A DNA stretch of 51,416 nt from contig JAJYPP010000019.1 of the NCBI GenBank assembly GCA_021795235.1, forward strand, positions 1 through 51,416. The letters are read 5' to 3'. The notes below the pieces were generated by a model. The model searched no databases. It was not told where the DNA came from and saw nothing but the letters and a program-made list of their open reading frames with translations. The stretch is from a bacterium. GTDB lineage: Bacteria > Chloroflexota > Dormibacteria > Aeolococcales > Bog-877. Positions 25,357 to 33,450 of this stretch are shown here, piece by piece. The translations under genes were made by a program, and so were the position numbers. How positions within the stretch are numbered: position 1 is the stretch's first letter; every line of letters starts with the position of its first letter.

Positions 25357-26081
25357 CCGGGCCGAGGGTCTCGGTGGTCATCCCGGCCTACAACGAGGGG
25401 GATGAGATCGTTGCGTGCCTGGACCGGATCCTGGACCGGGTCAGCATCCCCTGCGAGCTGCTGGTGGTCTACGACCGTCCCAGCGACTCCACGGCGGAGC
25501 CGGCCGCGGAGTATGCGCGAAGGGACCGCCGGGTTCGCCCTCTGCTCAACGACGTGGGCCCGGGCCCGGCCGGTGCCATCAGGAGCGGCATCGCCTCCGC
25601 CCGCTCACCGGTGGTGGTGGTGACGATGGCGGACGGCAGCGACGACCCGGCCCAGATAGAGCAGTTGACCACCATGGTGGAGCAGGGGGCTGCGGTGGCG
25701 GCCGCCTCCCGCTACATGCGCGGTGGCCGCCAGCTGGGCGGACCTCCCCTGAAGGGCCTGGTCTCGCGTGCCGCAGGCCTCTCCCTGTACGCCCTTACCA
25801 GGGTGGGCACCCACGACGCCACCAACTCCTTCAAGGCCTATTCCAAAGCGTTCCTCGACGAGGTTGGGATCGAGTCCGATGCCGGGTTCGAGATCGGAAT
25901 CGAGATGGTCGCCAAGGCGCACCGGCTGGGCCTGCGGGTGGTCGAGGTCCCCACCACCTGGCGGGATCGCACCCAGGGGCAGTCCAACTTCAAGGTGCGA
26001 GAGTGGATTCCGCGCTATCTGCATTGGTATCTGGTGGCGCTCCTGCCCGGTTACGGCAGCCGGCGCCCCTACAAGGGGTGA
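25353..26081 (+). CDS. GT2 glycosyltransferase, dolichol-phosphate-mannose-synthase type
   Basis: 242 residues, starting at TTG 25353 overlapping the dehydrogenase stop (TTGA). GT-A fold: VSVVIPAYNEGDEIVACLDR at the N-terminus, LLVVYDRPSDST for nucleotide binding, VVTMADGSDDP as the DXD-like metal site, ASRYMRGG, then VGTHDATNSFKAYSKAFL and GFEIGIEMVAKAHRLGL typical of DPM1/ArnC-like enzymes. No C-terminal membrane helices are evident. Likely transfers a sugar from a nucleotide donor to a polyprenyl-phosphate carrier. The downstream epimerase starts five bases after its stop. Confidence 0.88.
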   Translation: MTGPRVSVVIPAYNEGDEIVACLDRILDRVSIPCELLVVYDRPSDSTAEPAAEYARRDRRVRPLLNDVGPGPAGAIRSGIASARSPVVVVTMADGSDDPAQIEQLTTMVEQGAAVAAASRYMRGGRQLGGPPLKGLVSRAAGLSLYALTRVGTHDATNSFKAYSKAFLDEVGIESDAGFEIGIEMVAKAHRLGLRVVEVPTTWRDRTQGQSNFKVREWIPRYLHWYLVALLPGYGSRRPYKG

Positions 26082-26086
26082 TCTGA

Positions 26087-27112
26087 ATGGCGAAGGTCTT
26101 GGTCTCGGGCTCGGCGGGTTTCATCGGTGGGTATGTGGTGGAGGCGCTGCTGCAGCAGGGCCACCAGGTGGTGGGGCTAGACGACCACTCCAAGTACGGG
26201 CCGGTGGCGCGTTCCTACGACGGCCACCCCAACTACCGCCTGGTCGAAGGCGACGCCCGCGACAGCGAGCTGGTGTACTCCCTGCTGGACGGCTGCCAGC
26301 ACTTCATCGCCGGGGCCGCCATGATCGGCGGGATCTCGTATTTCCACACCTACGCCTACGACCTCTTGGCGACCAACGAGAGGATCATCGCCTCCTCCTG
26401 CGATGCCGCCATCCGAGCCCACCGCGACGGCGGCTTGGAGAAGGTCACCTACCTCAGCTCGTCCATGGTCTTCGAGGGCACCGACCGCTGGCCGTCCTAC
26501 GAGGGCCAGGAGCAAGAGGTTCCGCCGCCGATGTCTTCCTACGGCTTCCAGAAGCTGGCGGTGGAGTACTTCGCCCGGGCCGCACACCAGCAGTACGGCC
26601 TTCCCTACACCATCATCCGGCCCTTCAACTGCGTGGGGATCGGAGAGGAGCGGGCGCTGGGCGATGTGGAGATCGAGAGCGGCAACGTCAAGCTGGCCAT
26701 GAGCCATGTCGTCCCCGACCTGGTGCAGAAGGTGCTGAAGGGGCAGGACCCCCTGCACATCCTGGGGGATGGCTCCCAGATCCGCCACTACACCTACGGC
26801 GGCGACCTGGCTCAGGGCATCGTGCTGGCGATGGAGCACCCCGCCGCCCTGAACGAGGACTTCAACCTCTCCACCCAGGAGTCCACCACCGTGCTGGAGC
26901 TGGCCCAGCTGATCTGGGCCAAGATCAAGGGGGCGGAGACTCCCTTCCGCCACGTCTGCGACACCCCCTTCGAGCACGACGTGCAAAGAAGGGTGCCCTC
27001 CACCGAGAAGGCCCGGCGGGTACTGGGTTTCGAGGCCACCACCAGCCTCAGCCAGATGCTGGACGAGGTCATCCCCTGGATCCAGGAGGCGATCCGCGGC
27101 GGTCGGATCTGA
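26087..27112 (+). CDS. NAD-dependent nucleotide-sugar epimerase/dehydratase (extended SDR)
   Basis: 341 residues. ATG 26087 has AAGGGG eight bases upstream. Rossmann motif GSAGFIGG (residues 8-15), D60-R-D region (EGDARDSELV), Ser125/126 in YLSSSMVF and the catalytic Y152-x-x-x-K156 (SYGFQK) are all present. RPFNCVGIGE and YGGDLAQGIVLAME are typical of UDP-glucose 4-epimerase-like and GDP-mannose 4,6-dehydratase-like enzymes; the exact substrate is not determinable. Third gene of the dehydrogenase-GT2-epimerase operon. An imperfect hairpin follows. Confidence 0.88.
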   Translation: MAKVLVSGSAGFIGGYVVEALLQQGHQVVGLDDHSKYGPVARSYDGHPNYRLVEGDARDSELVYSLLDGCQHFIAGAAMIGGISYFHTYAYDLLATNERIIASSCDAAIRAHRDGGLEKVTYLSSSMVFEGTDRWPSYEGQEQEVPPPMSSYGFQKLAVEYFARAAHQQYGLPYTIIRPFNCVGIGEERALGDVEIESGNVKLAMSHVVPDLVQKVLKGQDPLHILGDGSQIRHYTYGGDLAQGIVLAMEHPAALNEDFNLSTQESTTVLELAQLIWAKIKGAETPFRHVCDTPFEHDVQRRVPSTEKARRVLGFEATTSLSQMLDEVIPWIQEAIRGGRI

Positions 27113-27126
27113 CCTCCGCTGGCCAC

Positions 27127-27163
27127 GGCTCGGCCACCACCGCCCCCCGGTCGTGGCGGAGCC
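27127..27163. terminator. imperfect hairpin between convergent genes
   Basis: 16-base arms (27127-27142 with 27148-27163) pair at 14 positions around a five-C loop, between the epimerase stop and the end of the convergent membrane-protein gene. It may serve both. Confidence 0.5.
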
Positions 27164-27227
27164 ACCGACGGGATGGGCCGATGGCGGTGTCCGGCTCGGC
27201 CAGGAACCTGCCCCGGCCACCGCCGGC

Positions 27228-28553
27228 TCAGTGGTAGAAGACGCTCAGGTGGTGGGCGGCCAGGAACTCCGCCAGCGGCTTGAAGCCGGGATAGACCTGG
27301 TAGACCAGCGGCACCACCTGTGATTCGGGTGCGGTCTGGTAGTGGCGCACCAGGGAGACCGCCTGCTCCCGCTGGACCCGGGTGATCCTTCCCTCGATGA
27401 GACCGGAGTGGTAGCTGCCTACCACGTCCAGCAGGTAGAACAGGACCAGGATCGCGGCCAACCCTCGGGCCGCCGGCAGGCGGGTGCGGCTCGCGATCGC
27501 GGCCCAAGCCAGCCACACCCCGGCCACCAGCCAGAGGTTGAACAGGGTGTAGCGTGAGCTGGTTGCCAGCTGCAGGCCCAGGTGGGCCCGCCCGATGGTG
27601 ATAAGGAAGTCGATCAGGACCCCGAACCCGATCAGGGCCAGTGGCACCGCGAGCCACTCCCCGGACGCCGGCCGCCAGACCCAGTAGCCGAAGGCAGCCG
27701 CCCCCAACACCAGGATGCCAAAGCCGATCACCTCCTGCTGGGTCGTGCCCAGGTGGAGCAGCCGGGAGACCGGGACGGTCCCTCCCACCAGCAGGGAGAA
27801 GTAATGAAGTGAAACTCCAGGATGGGCCACTGCCCAGCGCACCCCCCCACCTGTGTCGACCCAGATGAACCCGATCCAGTAGATGGCGGAGATGACGCAG
27901 GCGCTGGCGATCCAGGGCACCAGCTGCCGCCGCCGCCGCTGCCGGGCCAGGATGAACACCAAACCCGCCAGCCAGATCGCCAGTCCCTGAGTGGATGAGT
28001 AGGACGCCACCGTGGCGGCCGCGATCGCCAGGAGTAGGAACCATGGACGACGCTCGGCCAGGGTCAGCGCGATCAGGCTCACCACCAGGCAGAACAGGAT
28101 CATGTACAGGGCGATCGCGAACCCCTGCAGGGCGACCGCCCACTGCAGCCAGCTGAAGATCACAAACGCCGCCGGCACGAACCACAGCAGGGCGGCCTTG
28201 GTGGTCCAACGGTAGACCGCTGCCAGCCCCGCCACGGTGAGGAGCAGGAGGGCGCAGCTGGCGAACATCTCCACCCTGGTGTTGAGGTGGTCGAGATGGT
28301 CCAGCACCAGCATCAGCAGGTTGGGGAAGAGCATCCGGTTCTCGTTGTGCTGGGTCCACAAAGCGGTCAGGGTGAGCTGACCATGCACGGTCAGGCGGTA
28401 GAGGATCACCATCGCCCATTCGTCCTGGTAGGGGACGTTGACGCTGAAGATGTAGACGTAGGCTGTGTAGGCGGCGGCCGCCGCCGCCAGCAGCACCACC
28501 GCCGGACCGGTGGTGCGCGCCTCGCTCAAAAGGCGCGGCCGCGTCATGCTCAT
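27228..28553 (-). CDS. polytopic membrane protein, GT-C-like
   Basis: 441 residues with roughly ten to eleven hydrophobic segments. ATG 28553 (SMTRPRLLSEARTTG) directly precedes the first membrane helix. The first external loop contains NVPYQDEWAMV and then WTQHNENRMLFPNLLML. An Asp in this loop is the usual metal or acceptor-site residue of GT-C polyprenyl-phosphate-sugar transferases, and the HNENR motif is shared with the paralogue at 28830-30263. A short soluble tail ends VYPGFKPLAEFLAAHHLSVF. Most likely a lipid-linked sugar transferase or surface-glycan enzyme; no activity is proven. Confidence 0.75.
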   Translation of the reverse strand: MSMTRPRLLSEARTTGPAVVLLAAAAAAYTAYVYIFSVNVPYQDEWAMVILYRLTVHGQLTLTALWTQHNENRMLFPNLLMLVLDHLDHLNTRVEMFASCALLLLTVAGLAAVYRWTTKAALLWFVPAAFVIFSWLQWAVALQGFAIALYMILFCLVVSLIALTLAERRPWFLLLAIAAATVASYSSTQGLAIWLAGLVFILARQRRRRQLVPWIASACVISAIYWIGFIWVDTGGGVRWAVAHPGVSLHYFSLLVGGTVPVSRLLHLGTTQQEVIGFGILVLGAAAFGYWVWRPASGEWLAVPLALIGFGVLIDFLITIGRAHLGLQLATSSRYTLFNLWLVAGVWLAWAAIASRTRLPAARGLAAILVLFYLLDVVGSYHSGLIEGRITRVQREQAVSLVRHYQTAPESQVVPLVYQVYPGFKPLAEFLAAHHLSVFYH

Positions 28554-28568
28554 GGATGTCCGATTGTA
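28554..28568 (-). promoter_or_regulatory. -10 hexamer close to the start of the membrane protein gene
   Basis: TACAAT on the minus strand (28568-28563), five of six matches to consensus, nine bases before ATG 28553. It would give a transcript with almost no leader. Confidence 0.45.
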
Positions 28569-28829
28569 AGGAGTGGCCCGAGCGGGACCCATCCCCGGGA
28601 GGGGGCGGCGGGGCCGGCCTTCGGCTTGGTTGAGGCGGGGTCTCCGACGCAAGAAAGCAGCTGAGGCACACGCTCCGATGGGGCAGAAGGGAGGCCTCCG
28701 GTCTCTGGCCTGCGCCGGCTCGCCGAACCGGCTGCCGGGCCGGAGGTGCGGTGGTTGATAGCGAGTGCTGAAGCAGGGTCCATCCGCTGACGGGGACCCG
28801 GCCCCACCGCATCCAGGGTCGTGCCTCGC

Positions 28830-30263
28830 TCAGGCAAAGACCGACCAGTGGCGCGCCTGCAGCCAGCTGGCCCAGCCGCGCACGTAGGCGCCCGATGGCG
28901 GGTAAAGGTCGTGGGCCAGGACCGCGTTGGGCTCACCTCGAAAGTCGCGCAACACCAGCGCCGCCTGGTCCCGGCTGGCCAGGGTGGCGCGGCCCTGCTC
29001 GATGCCGTTGGGGATGGACCAGACCACCTGCGCCACCACCGCTGCCAGCACCAGCCCGGTCAGGGCCGACCGCCACGGCCTTCCCATCAGGAAGCCGGGC
29101 AGAGAGCGAAGCTGGTGGGGCGGGTTCAGCAATGTCAGCGCGCCCAGGTAAACCCCGATCAAGAAGACCAGGCCGTAGGTGGTGTAGCGGCTGCTGAGGG
29201 GCGCGTCCAGCTGGAGCCGGCCGACCGTGACCATGATGTCGAACAGAAGTCCCGACAGCCACAGAGCCAGGGGAAGGCGCAGTCGCGAGGCGGGGACCTT
29301 GCGCTGCAGCACGCCCCAGAGCACCAGGGCACTGGCGCCCAGCAGGATCAGGGCGAAATCGGTGTGGTGCACCGGGACGATGTTGCCCATGAGCTGGAGC
29401 AAAAACCGCACCGCCAGCACCGGGTGGTTGAGAGCGTAGGTGGGGCTGGTGACGGTGTAGATGTTGCCGATGTGCCACTCGTAGAAGGCGGTGACCGCAA
29501 CTCCGAGCACGATCCAGGCGCCCAGCAGGAAGCGCGACCGGGCTCGCATCAGTGCGTAAACAAATCCGACCGGCCACACCAGCAGGCCCTGCAGCGAAGA
29601 GTAGGAGGCGACCACCGCCGCAAGGCAGGCCAGCAGGAAGAGCCCGGGGCCGGAGCCGCCTGCCTCCAGTGCGCACAGGCAGACAAGGGTGCACAGAAGG
29701 ATCAGCATCCAGGCCAGCTGGAACGCCCACAGCAGGTTGCCCACCTGCACCAGGCTGAAGTACAAGAACGGGATCGGGACCAGCCAGATCAGGGGAATCT
29801 CGGTGGTGCGCAGGGCCAGCCAGATGAGCAGGGCCAGGGTGATGGTCATGAGGACCGCGCTCAGGTACATGTCGTACACGGAGTTGACGCGGGTGTGGCT
29901 GTCCACGAAGGCCTGCAGCAGGTTGGGGACCAGCATCCGGTTCTCGTTGTGGGGCAGCCAGAGCAGGGAGAAGGTCAGGCGCCCCTGGACCATCGCCCGG
30001 ATCGATGGCAGGGTGCCGTTCCAGCTGTCGGCGAAGGGGACGTTGACTGCGTAGCTGTGGATGAACCAGAAGTCGAGCCCCACCGGCACCGCCATCACCA
30101 GGCACACCAGTGCGCTCCAGATGTGGCGGCGCGGCGACCTCTGCGCCTCCGAGGCGGGAGGCTCCAAGGAAGGGTTCTCGGCAGGCGGAGTGGGAGCAGG
30201 CAGGGTCTCTATCCGTACACGAAGGGCTTTGAGCCCGGCCCGATCGGCCGCAGGCGGAGTCAT
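28830..30263 (-). CDS. polytopic membrane protein, GT-C-like paralogue
   Basis: 477 residues from ATG 30263. About 45 cytoplasmic residues (Pro/Glu-rich) precede the first helix (SALVCLVMAVPVGLDFWF). The first loop has NVPFADSWNGTL and WLPHNENRMLVPNLL, matching NVP-[YF]-x-D-x-W and HNENRM in the neighbouring protein. About ten more hydrophobic segments follow, then a short soluble end (LYPPSGAYVRGWASWLQARH). The two genes are tandem paralogues separated by 276 bp. Diverges from the GT4 gene at 30351. Role as for its paralogue: probable surface-polysaccharide transferase. Confidence 0.75.
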   Translation of the reverse strand: MTPPAADRAGLKALRVRIETLPAPTPPAENPSLEPPASEAQRSPRRHIWSALVCLVMAVPVGLDFWFIHSYAVNVPFADSWNGTLPSIRAMVQGRLTFSLLWLPHNENRMLVPNLLQAFVDSHTRVNSVYDMYLSAVLMTITLALLIWLALRTTEIPLIWLVPIPFLYFSLVQVGNLLWAFQLAWMLILLCTLVCLCALEAGGSGPGLFLLACLAAVVASYSSLQGLLVWPVGFVYALMRARSRFLLGAWIVLGVAVTAFYEWHIGNIYTVTSPTYALNHPVLAVRFLLQLMGNIVPVHHTDFALILLGASALVLWGVLQRKVPASRLRLPLALWLSGLLFDIMVTVGRLQLDAPLSSRYTTYGLVFLIGVYLGALTLLNPPHQLRSLPGFLMGRPWRSALTGLVLAAVVAQVVWSIPNGIEQGRATLASRDQAALVLRDFRGEPNAVLAHDLYPPSGAYVRGWASWLQARHWSVFA

Positions 30264-30335
30264 GGTAGCCGGTGGAGGGGTGGACGGTGGGTCGAGCCCG
30301 CAGCGAGCGGGTGGCCCAGGCCCTGCTCCGGCGCC

Positions 30336-30350
30336 TGCTAAGGTGCAGCC
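30336..30350 (+). promoter_or_regulatory. leaderless promoter of the GT4 gene
   Basis: Extended -10 TG-C-TAAGGT (TAAGGT at 30339-30344) is followed by six bases and GTG 30351. No Shine-Dalgarno sequence is present. Confidence 0.6.
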
Positions 30351-31883
30351 GTGGGTCGAGTGCTGATCGTCGCCAACGACGTGGTGGCCAAGCGCATGGC
30401 AGGGCCGGGCATCCGCTGTTTCGAGCTGGGCCGGGTTCTGGCTCAGGCTGGCCACCTGGTCACCCTGGTGGGAGTCGGCGCGACCGACCTGGCCCAGGAG
30501 TCGCTGCGGATCGTGCCGCAGCTGAGCCACATCGAGCTGGACGAGCTGGCCCGGCAGCAGGATGCGATCCTGCTGGAGGGGATCGCGCTGGTGCGCTACC
30601 CCTCACTTCGCAGCGTGCCGGTGCCGCTCATCGTCGATCTCTACGACCCCTTCCCGCTCGCCCTGCTGGAGCAGGAGGCGCACCGGCCACCGGCGGTCCA
30701 GGAGCACGAGAGCTCGGAGATCCGCAAGGTCCTGCGCGAACTGCTGAGAGGAGGTGACTTCTTCCTGTGTGCCAGCGAGGTCCAGCGCGACCTCTGGACG
30801 GGTGCGCTTCTGGAGGCGGGGCGGGTTGCCCCCAGGATCTGGGCCCAGGACAACTCGCTTCGCCAGCTCATCGACGTGGTCCCCTTCGGGCTGCCAAAAG
30901 AGCCCCCACATGGGTCCCGGGAGGAGAGGAGGCTCCCGGTCGGAAACCTGGGTGAAGACGACGTGGTGCTGCTGTGGGGAGGCGGGATCTACAACTGGTT
31001 CGACCCTTTGACCCTCATCCGCGCCGTGGGCAGGGTGGTCGAGACGGTGCCTTCGCTGAAGCTCATCTTCATGTCCACCGACCATCCCAACACTTCTGTT
31101 CCGGAGCGGATGTGGATGCCAGCCCGCGCCCGCCAGCTCTCGGACCAGCTGGGGCTGACCGATGCCCACGTCTTCTTCAACCACGAGTGGGTCGCCTACA
31201 GCGACCGCTCCCGCTGGTTGCTGGCCACCGACTGTGGGGTTTCCACCCACTTCGACCATGCCGAGACCAGGTACGCCTTCCGCACTCGCATGCTCGACTA
31301 CCTGTGGTGCGGCCTGCCCATAATCTGCACCGACGGTGACCGCTTTGCACAGCTGGTGGCAGAGCGGGACCTGGGCTGGGTAGTCCCCGCTGAGGACGTG
31401 GACGCGCTCAGCAACGCGATCCTGGAGATGGCGCGGGACCCCGAGCGGCGCCGCTTGATCTCGGAGCGGGTGCAAGAGGTCGCCCGCGACATGACCTGGG
31501 AGCAGGTGGCCCAGCCCCTGCTTCGCTTTGTCGCCAGCCCGGCCCTGGCAGCCGACCAGCCCCGCCACCACTGGATCCACCAGCGCCCGCCGAACCCCAC
31601 TGAGCTGCGCCTCCAGGAGGTCTCCCGGTTGCTGCGTCGGGCTGTCTACGAGCTCGGCCACAGTGGCCCTCTGGCCACCACCAAAAAGGCGGCACGCTGG
31701 TGGAGCAAGCGAGCTCGCGGCACTTCCCCCTCGCTGGCGGCAGCCAACCAGCCGGAGGGTGACCTTGGGCCGGGCGATCCCCGCGGCTCGACGAAGACCG
31801 GCGAGGAAGCGGCTCCGGCCACCCCGGTGCATCAGGCTGGGGGTGAGGGCGCCGAGCCAGACCCCAAGCAAATGGTTCCCTGA
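30351..31883 (+). CDS. GT4-family glycosyltransferase
   Basis: 510 residues, leaderless GTG start (GRVLIVANDVVAKRMAGPGI). GT-B fold: the N-terminal acceptor half (about 1-190) includes the GPGIRCFELGRVLAQAGHLV helix, and the donor half includes LLWGGGIYNWFDPLTLIRAV, KLIFMSTDHPN and the sugar-nucleotide motif GLPIICTDGDRFAQLVAERD. The C-terminal ~90 residues after LLRFVASPA are Pro/Arg-rich and probably disordered or membrane-associated. Likely adds a sugar to the surface polysaccharide made by the surrounding genes. Confidence 0.87.
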   Translation: MGRVLIVANDVVAKRMAGPGIRCFELGRVLAQAGHLVTLVGVGATDLAQESLRIVPQLSHIELDELARQQDAILLEGIALVRYPSLRSVPVPLIVDLYDPFPLALLEQEAHRPPAVQEHESSEIRKVLRELLRGGDFFLCASEVQRDLWTGALLEAGRVAPRIWAQDNSLRQLIDVVPFGLPKEPPHGSREERRLPVGNLGEDDVVLLWGGGIYNWFDPLTLIRAVGRVVETVPSLKLIFMSTDHPNTSVPERMWMPARARQLSDQLGLTDAHVFFNHEWVAYSDRSRWLLATDCGVSTHFDHAETRYAFRTRMLDYLWCGLPIICTDGDRFAQLVAERDLGWVVPAEDVDALSNAILEMARDPERRRLISERVQEVARDMTWEQVAQPLLRFVASPALAADQPRHHWIHQRPPNPTELRLQEVSRLLRRAVYELGHSGPLATTKKAARWWSKRARGTSPSLAAANQPEGDLGPGDPRGSTKTGEEAAPATPVHQAGGEGAEPDPKQMVP

Positions 31884-32011
31884 CCAGGTCCACCGGATCA
31901 GCTCAAAAGGACTCGCATGAGGCTGCCTGAGAGGCGCTGAGCAGGCCCGGTGTCCCCACCGTGGCGCTGGGCCGGGGCCCCTCCTCTGGGACCGGAGTTC
32001 GACTGGGCCCC

Positions 32012-32028
32012 TGTTAGACTCCAGGGCC
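32012..32028 (+). promoter_or_regulatory. extended -10 ahead of a short leader ORF
   Basis: TG-T-TAGACT (TAGACT at 32015-32020), then eight bases, then GTG 32029 of a 39-codon frame. Same architecture as the leaderless promoters elsewhere in the window. Confidence 0.5.
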
Positions 32029-32148
32029 GTGGCCAGCACCTCCGTCTCTTGGGAGAAGTCGGGCAGGCTCCCGCCCCCGCTCTCGGTACCCACCCGGCCG
32101 CCCGAATCCGGGGTGAGCACGAGGCGTACCCACCCGGTGCCAAGTTGA
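32029..32148 (+). CDS. possible 39-residue leader peptide coupled to the GT2 gene
   Basis: GTG 32029 opens a 39-codon frame with strong GC3 bias (VASTSVSWEKSG at the start, THPVPS at the end). Its TGA (32146-32148) overlaps the TTG start of the GT2 gene in a TTGA junction. It follows an extended -10 at leaderless spacing. The product has no recognised domain and is Ser/Pro/Arg-rich. It may be a real small protein or a translated leader that drives re-initiation at the weak TTG; it could also be coincidental. Confidence 0.4.
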   Translation: MASTSVSWEKSGRLPPPLSVPTRPPESGVSTRRTHPVPS

Positions 32149-33377
32149 GCGGGGACACCGATCTGGGGCCTCAGGGGCCGCTGGTGAGTGTTGTGGTCGT
32201 CACCTACGAGCCGGATGCCCGGCTGCTGGCGGATTGCCTCCAGTCGGTGGTCAGCTCAGACTACCGTCCGCTGGAGGTCGTGGTGGTGGACAACGGATCG
32301 CACCGGGCCGGGGTCGAAGAGGAGGTGGAGGCTGCGATCCAGGGCAGCTCCCTGATCACCTTGACCTTCTCAGGTCAGCTCAAGAACCTGGGTTATGCCG
32401 AGGCGACCAACGTGGGGGTCGGCCTCAGCCACGGCGAGCTGATGCTGCTTCTGAATCCGGATGCCCGGCTGGAGCCGGATGCAATCCGTCTGCTGGTGGA
32501 GGCTGCCACGGCCCGTCCCCAGGCGGCGGGGTTCGCCCCCAAGGTGCTGCTCGCCGACCCCGGGTTCGTGATCGACTCGGTGGGGGTGGCCATCCACCCT
32601 GGCAGCGAGGGGTCTCAGCGGGGGCTGGGGCAGGTGGATGCCGGCCAGTACGACCTGGAGGAGCAGGTGCCGGGGCTCTGCTTCGCGGCCGCCCTGATCC
32701 GCCGTCAGGCCTGGCAGCGAGTTGGCCCTCTGGATGTCCGCTACTTCATGTTCTACGAGGATGTGGACTGGTCATTTCGAGCCCAGGTCACCGGCGAGAC
32801 CTTCTGGACGGTACCTCAGGCCAGGGTCTTCCACTTTCACTCGGCCAGCACCAGGCATCTGGGAAGCGGCTTCAAGACCCGCCTCATCCAGCGCAACCTG
32901 ATCTGGACCGCGGTCAAGAACCTCGAGACCAGAGCCGCGCTCAGGGTGCTGCTGCGCCGCAGCGCGGCCAATGTCCGGCGGCTCAGACGGCCGCAGCACG
33001 CCACCGCCTCCGCCCGTGCCCTCATCGATGCCTGGGCCGGTCTGCCGGGGATGCTCCGCTCCCGCCGCCAGGTCCAGGGCCGCCGCAGGCGTAGCGACGC
33101 GGAGTTCCTGGGAGGACGGGGAGAGGCGACCTTCTTCGACGCCGAGAGCTACCGGCCCGAAGCCAGCGTGGCGGCTCTGATGGCCGTGCTGAGCCGGCTT
33201 TACGCGGTCAGCCCGGAGCCGGCCCTGGAGCGAACCCTGCTGCGGATCACCTCAGCGGAGGCGACCGGACTGGGCCGTGACAAAGCGCGGATCGCGGCCA
33301 TGGTTCGCAGCGGAGGGATGGAGATCAGCCCCGCCCTGGGGTGGCTGCTGGATCAGATGGAGCAGGGGCAGGCATAG
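32145..33377 (+). CDS. GT2 glycosyltransferase, rhamnosyltransferase-like
   Basis: 410 residues from TTG 32145; the frame is open 65 codons further upstream, but that part is not protein-like and the conserved domain starts VSVVVVTYEPDARLLADCLQ. Further motifs: VVVDNGSH, NLGYAEATNVGVGLSHGELM, the DXD-equivalent LLLNPDARLEPDA, and MFYEDVDWSFRAQ. These place it with WcaA/RfbF-type enzymes that extend O-antigen or capsule. The C-terminal ~130 residues are helical and Arg-rich. Co-directional with the GT4 gene, about 260 bp downstream of it. Confidence 0.87.
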   Translation: MSGDTDLGPQGPLVSVVVVTYEPDARLLADCLQSVVSSDYRPLEVVVVDNGSHRAGVEEEVEAAIQGSSLITLTFSGQLKNLGYAEATNVGVGLSHGELMLLLNPDARLEPDAIRLLVEAATARPQAAGFAPKVLLADPGFVIDSVGVAIHPGSEGSQRGLGQVDAGQYDLEEQVPGLCFAAALIRRQAWQRVGPLDVRYFMFYEDVDWSFRAQVTGETFWTVPQARVFHFHSASTRHLGSGFKTRLIQRNLIWTAVKNLETRAALRVLLRRSAANVRRLRRPQHATASARALIDAWAGLPGMLRSRRQVQGRRRRSDAEFLGGRGEATFFDAESYRPEASVAALMAVLSRLYAVSPEPALERTLLRITSAEATGLGRDKARIAAMVRSGGMEISPALGWLLDQMEQGQA

Positions 33378-33450
33378 CCCGACAGCCCGGTCCCCTGTCC
33401 TTTGTGGTGGAAGGGATCGAGATCAGCACACCCGACCGCGGCCGCCGCCG

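Noticed and set aside
28821-30341. 506-codon plus-strand frame opposite the second GT-C-like gene
   Set aside because: Composition is Gln/His/Asp-rich with no hydrophobic core; the opposite strand encodes a clear membrane protein.
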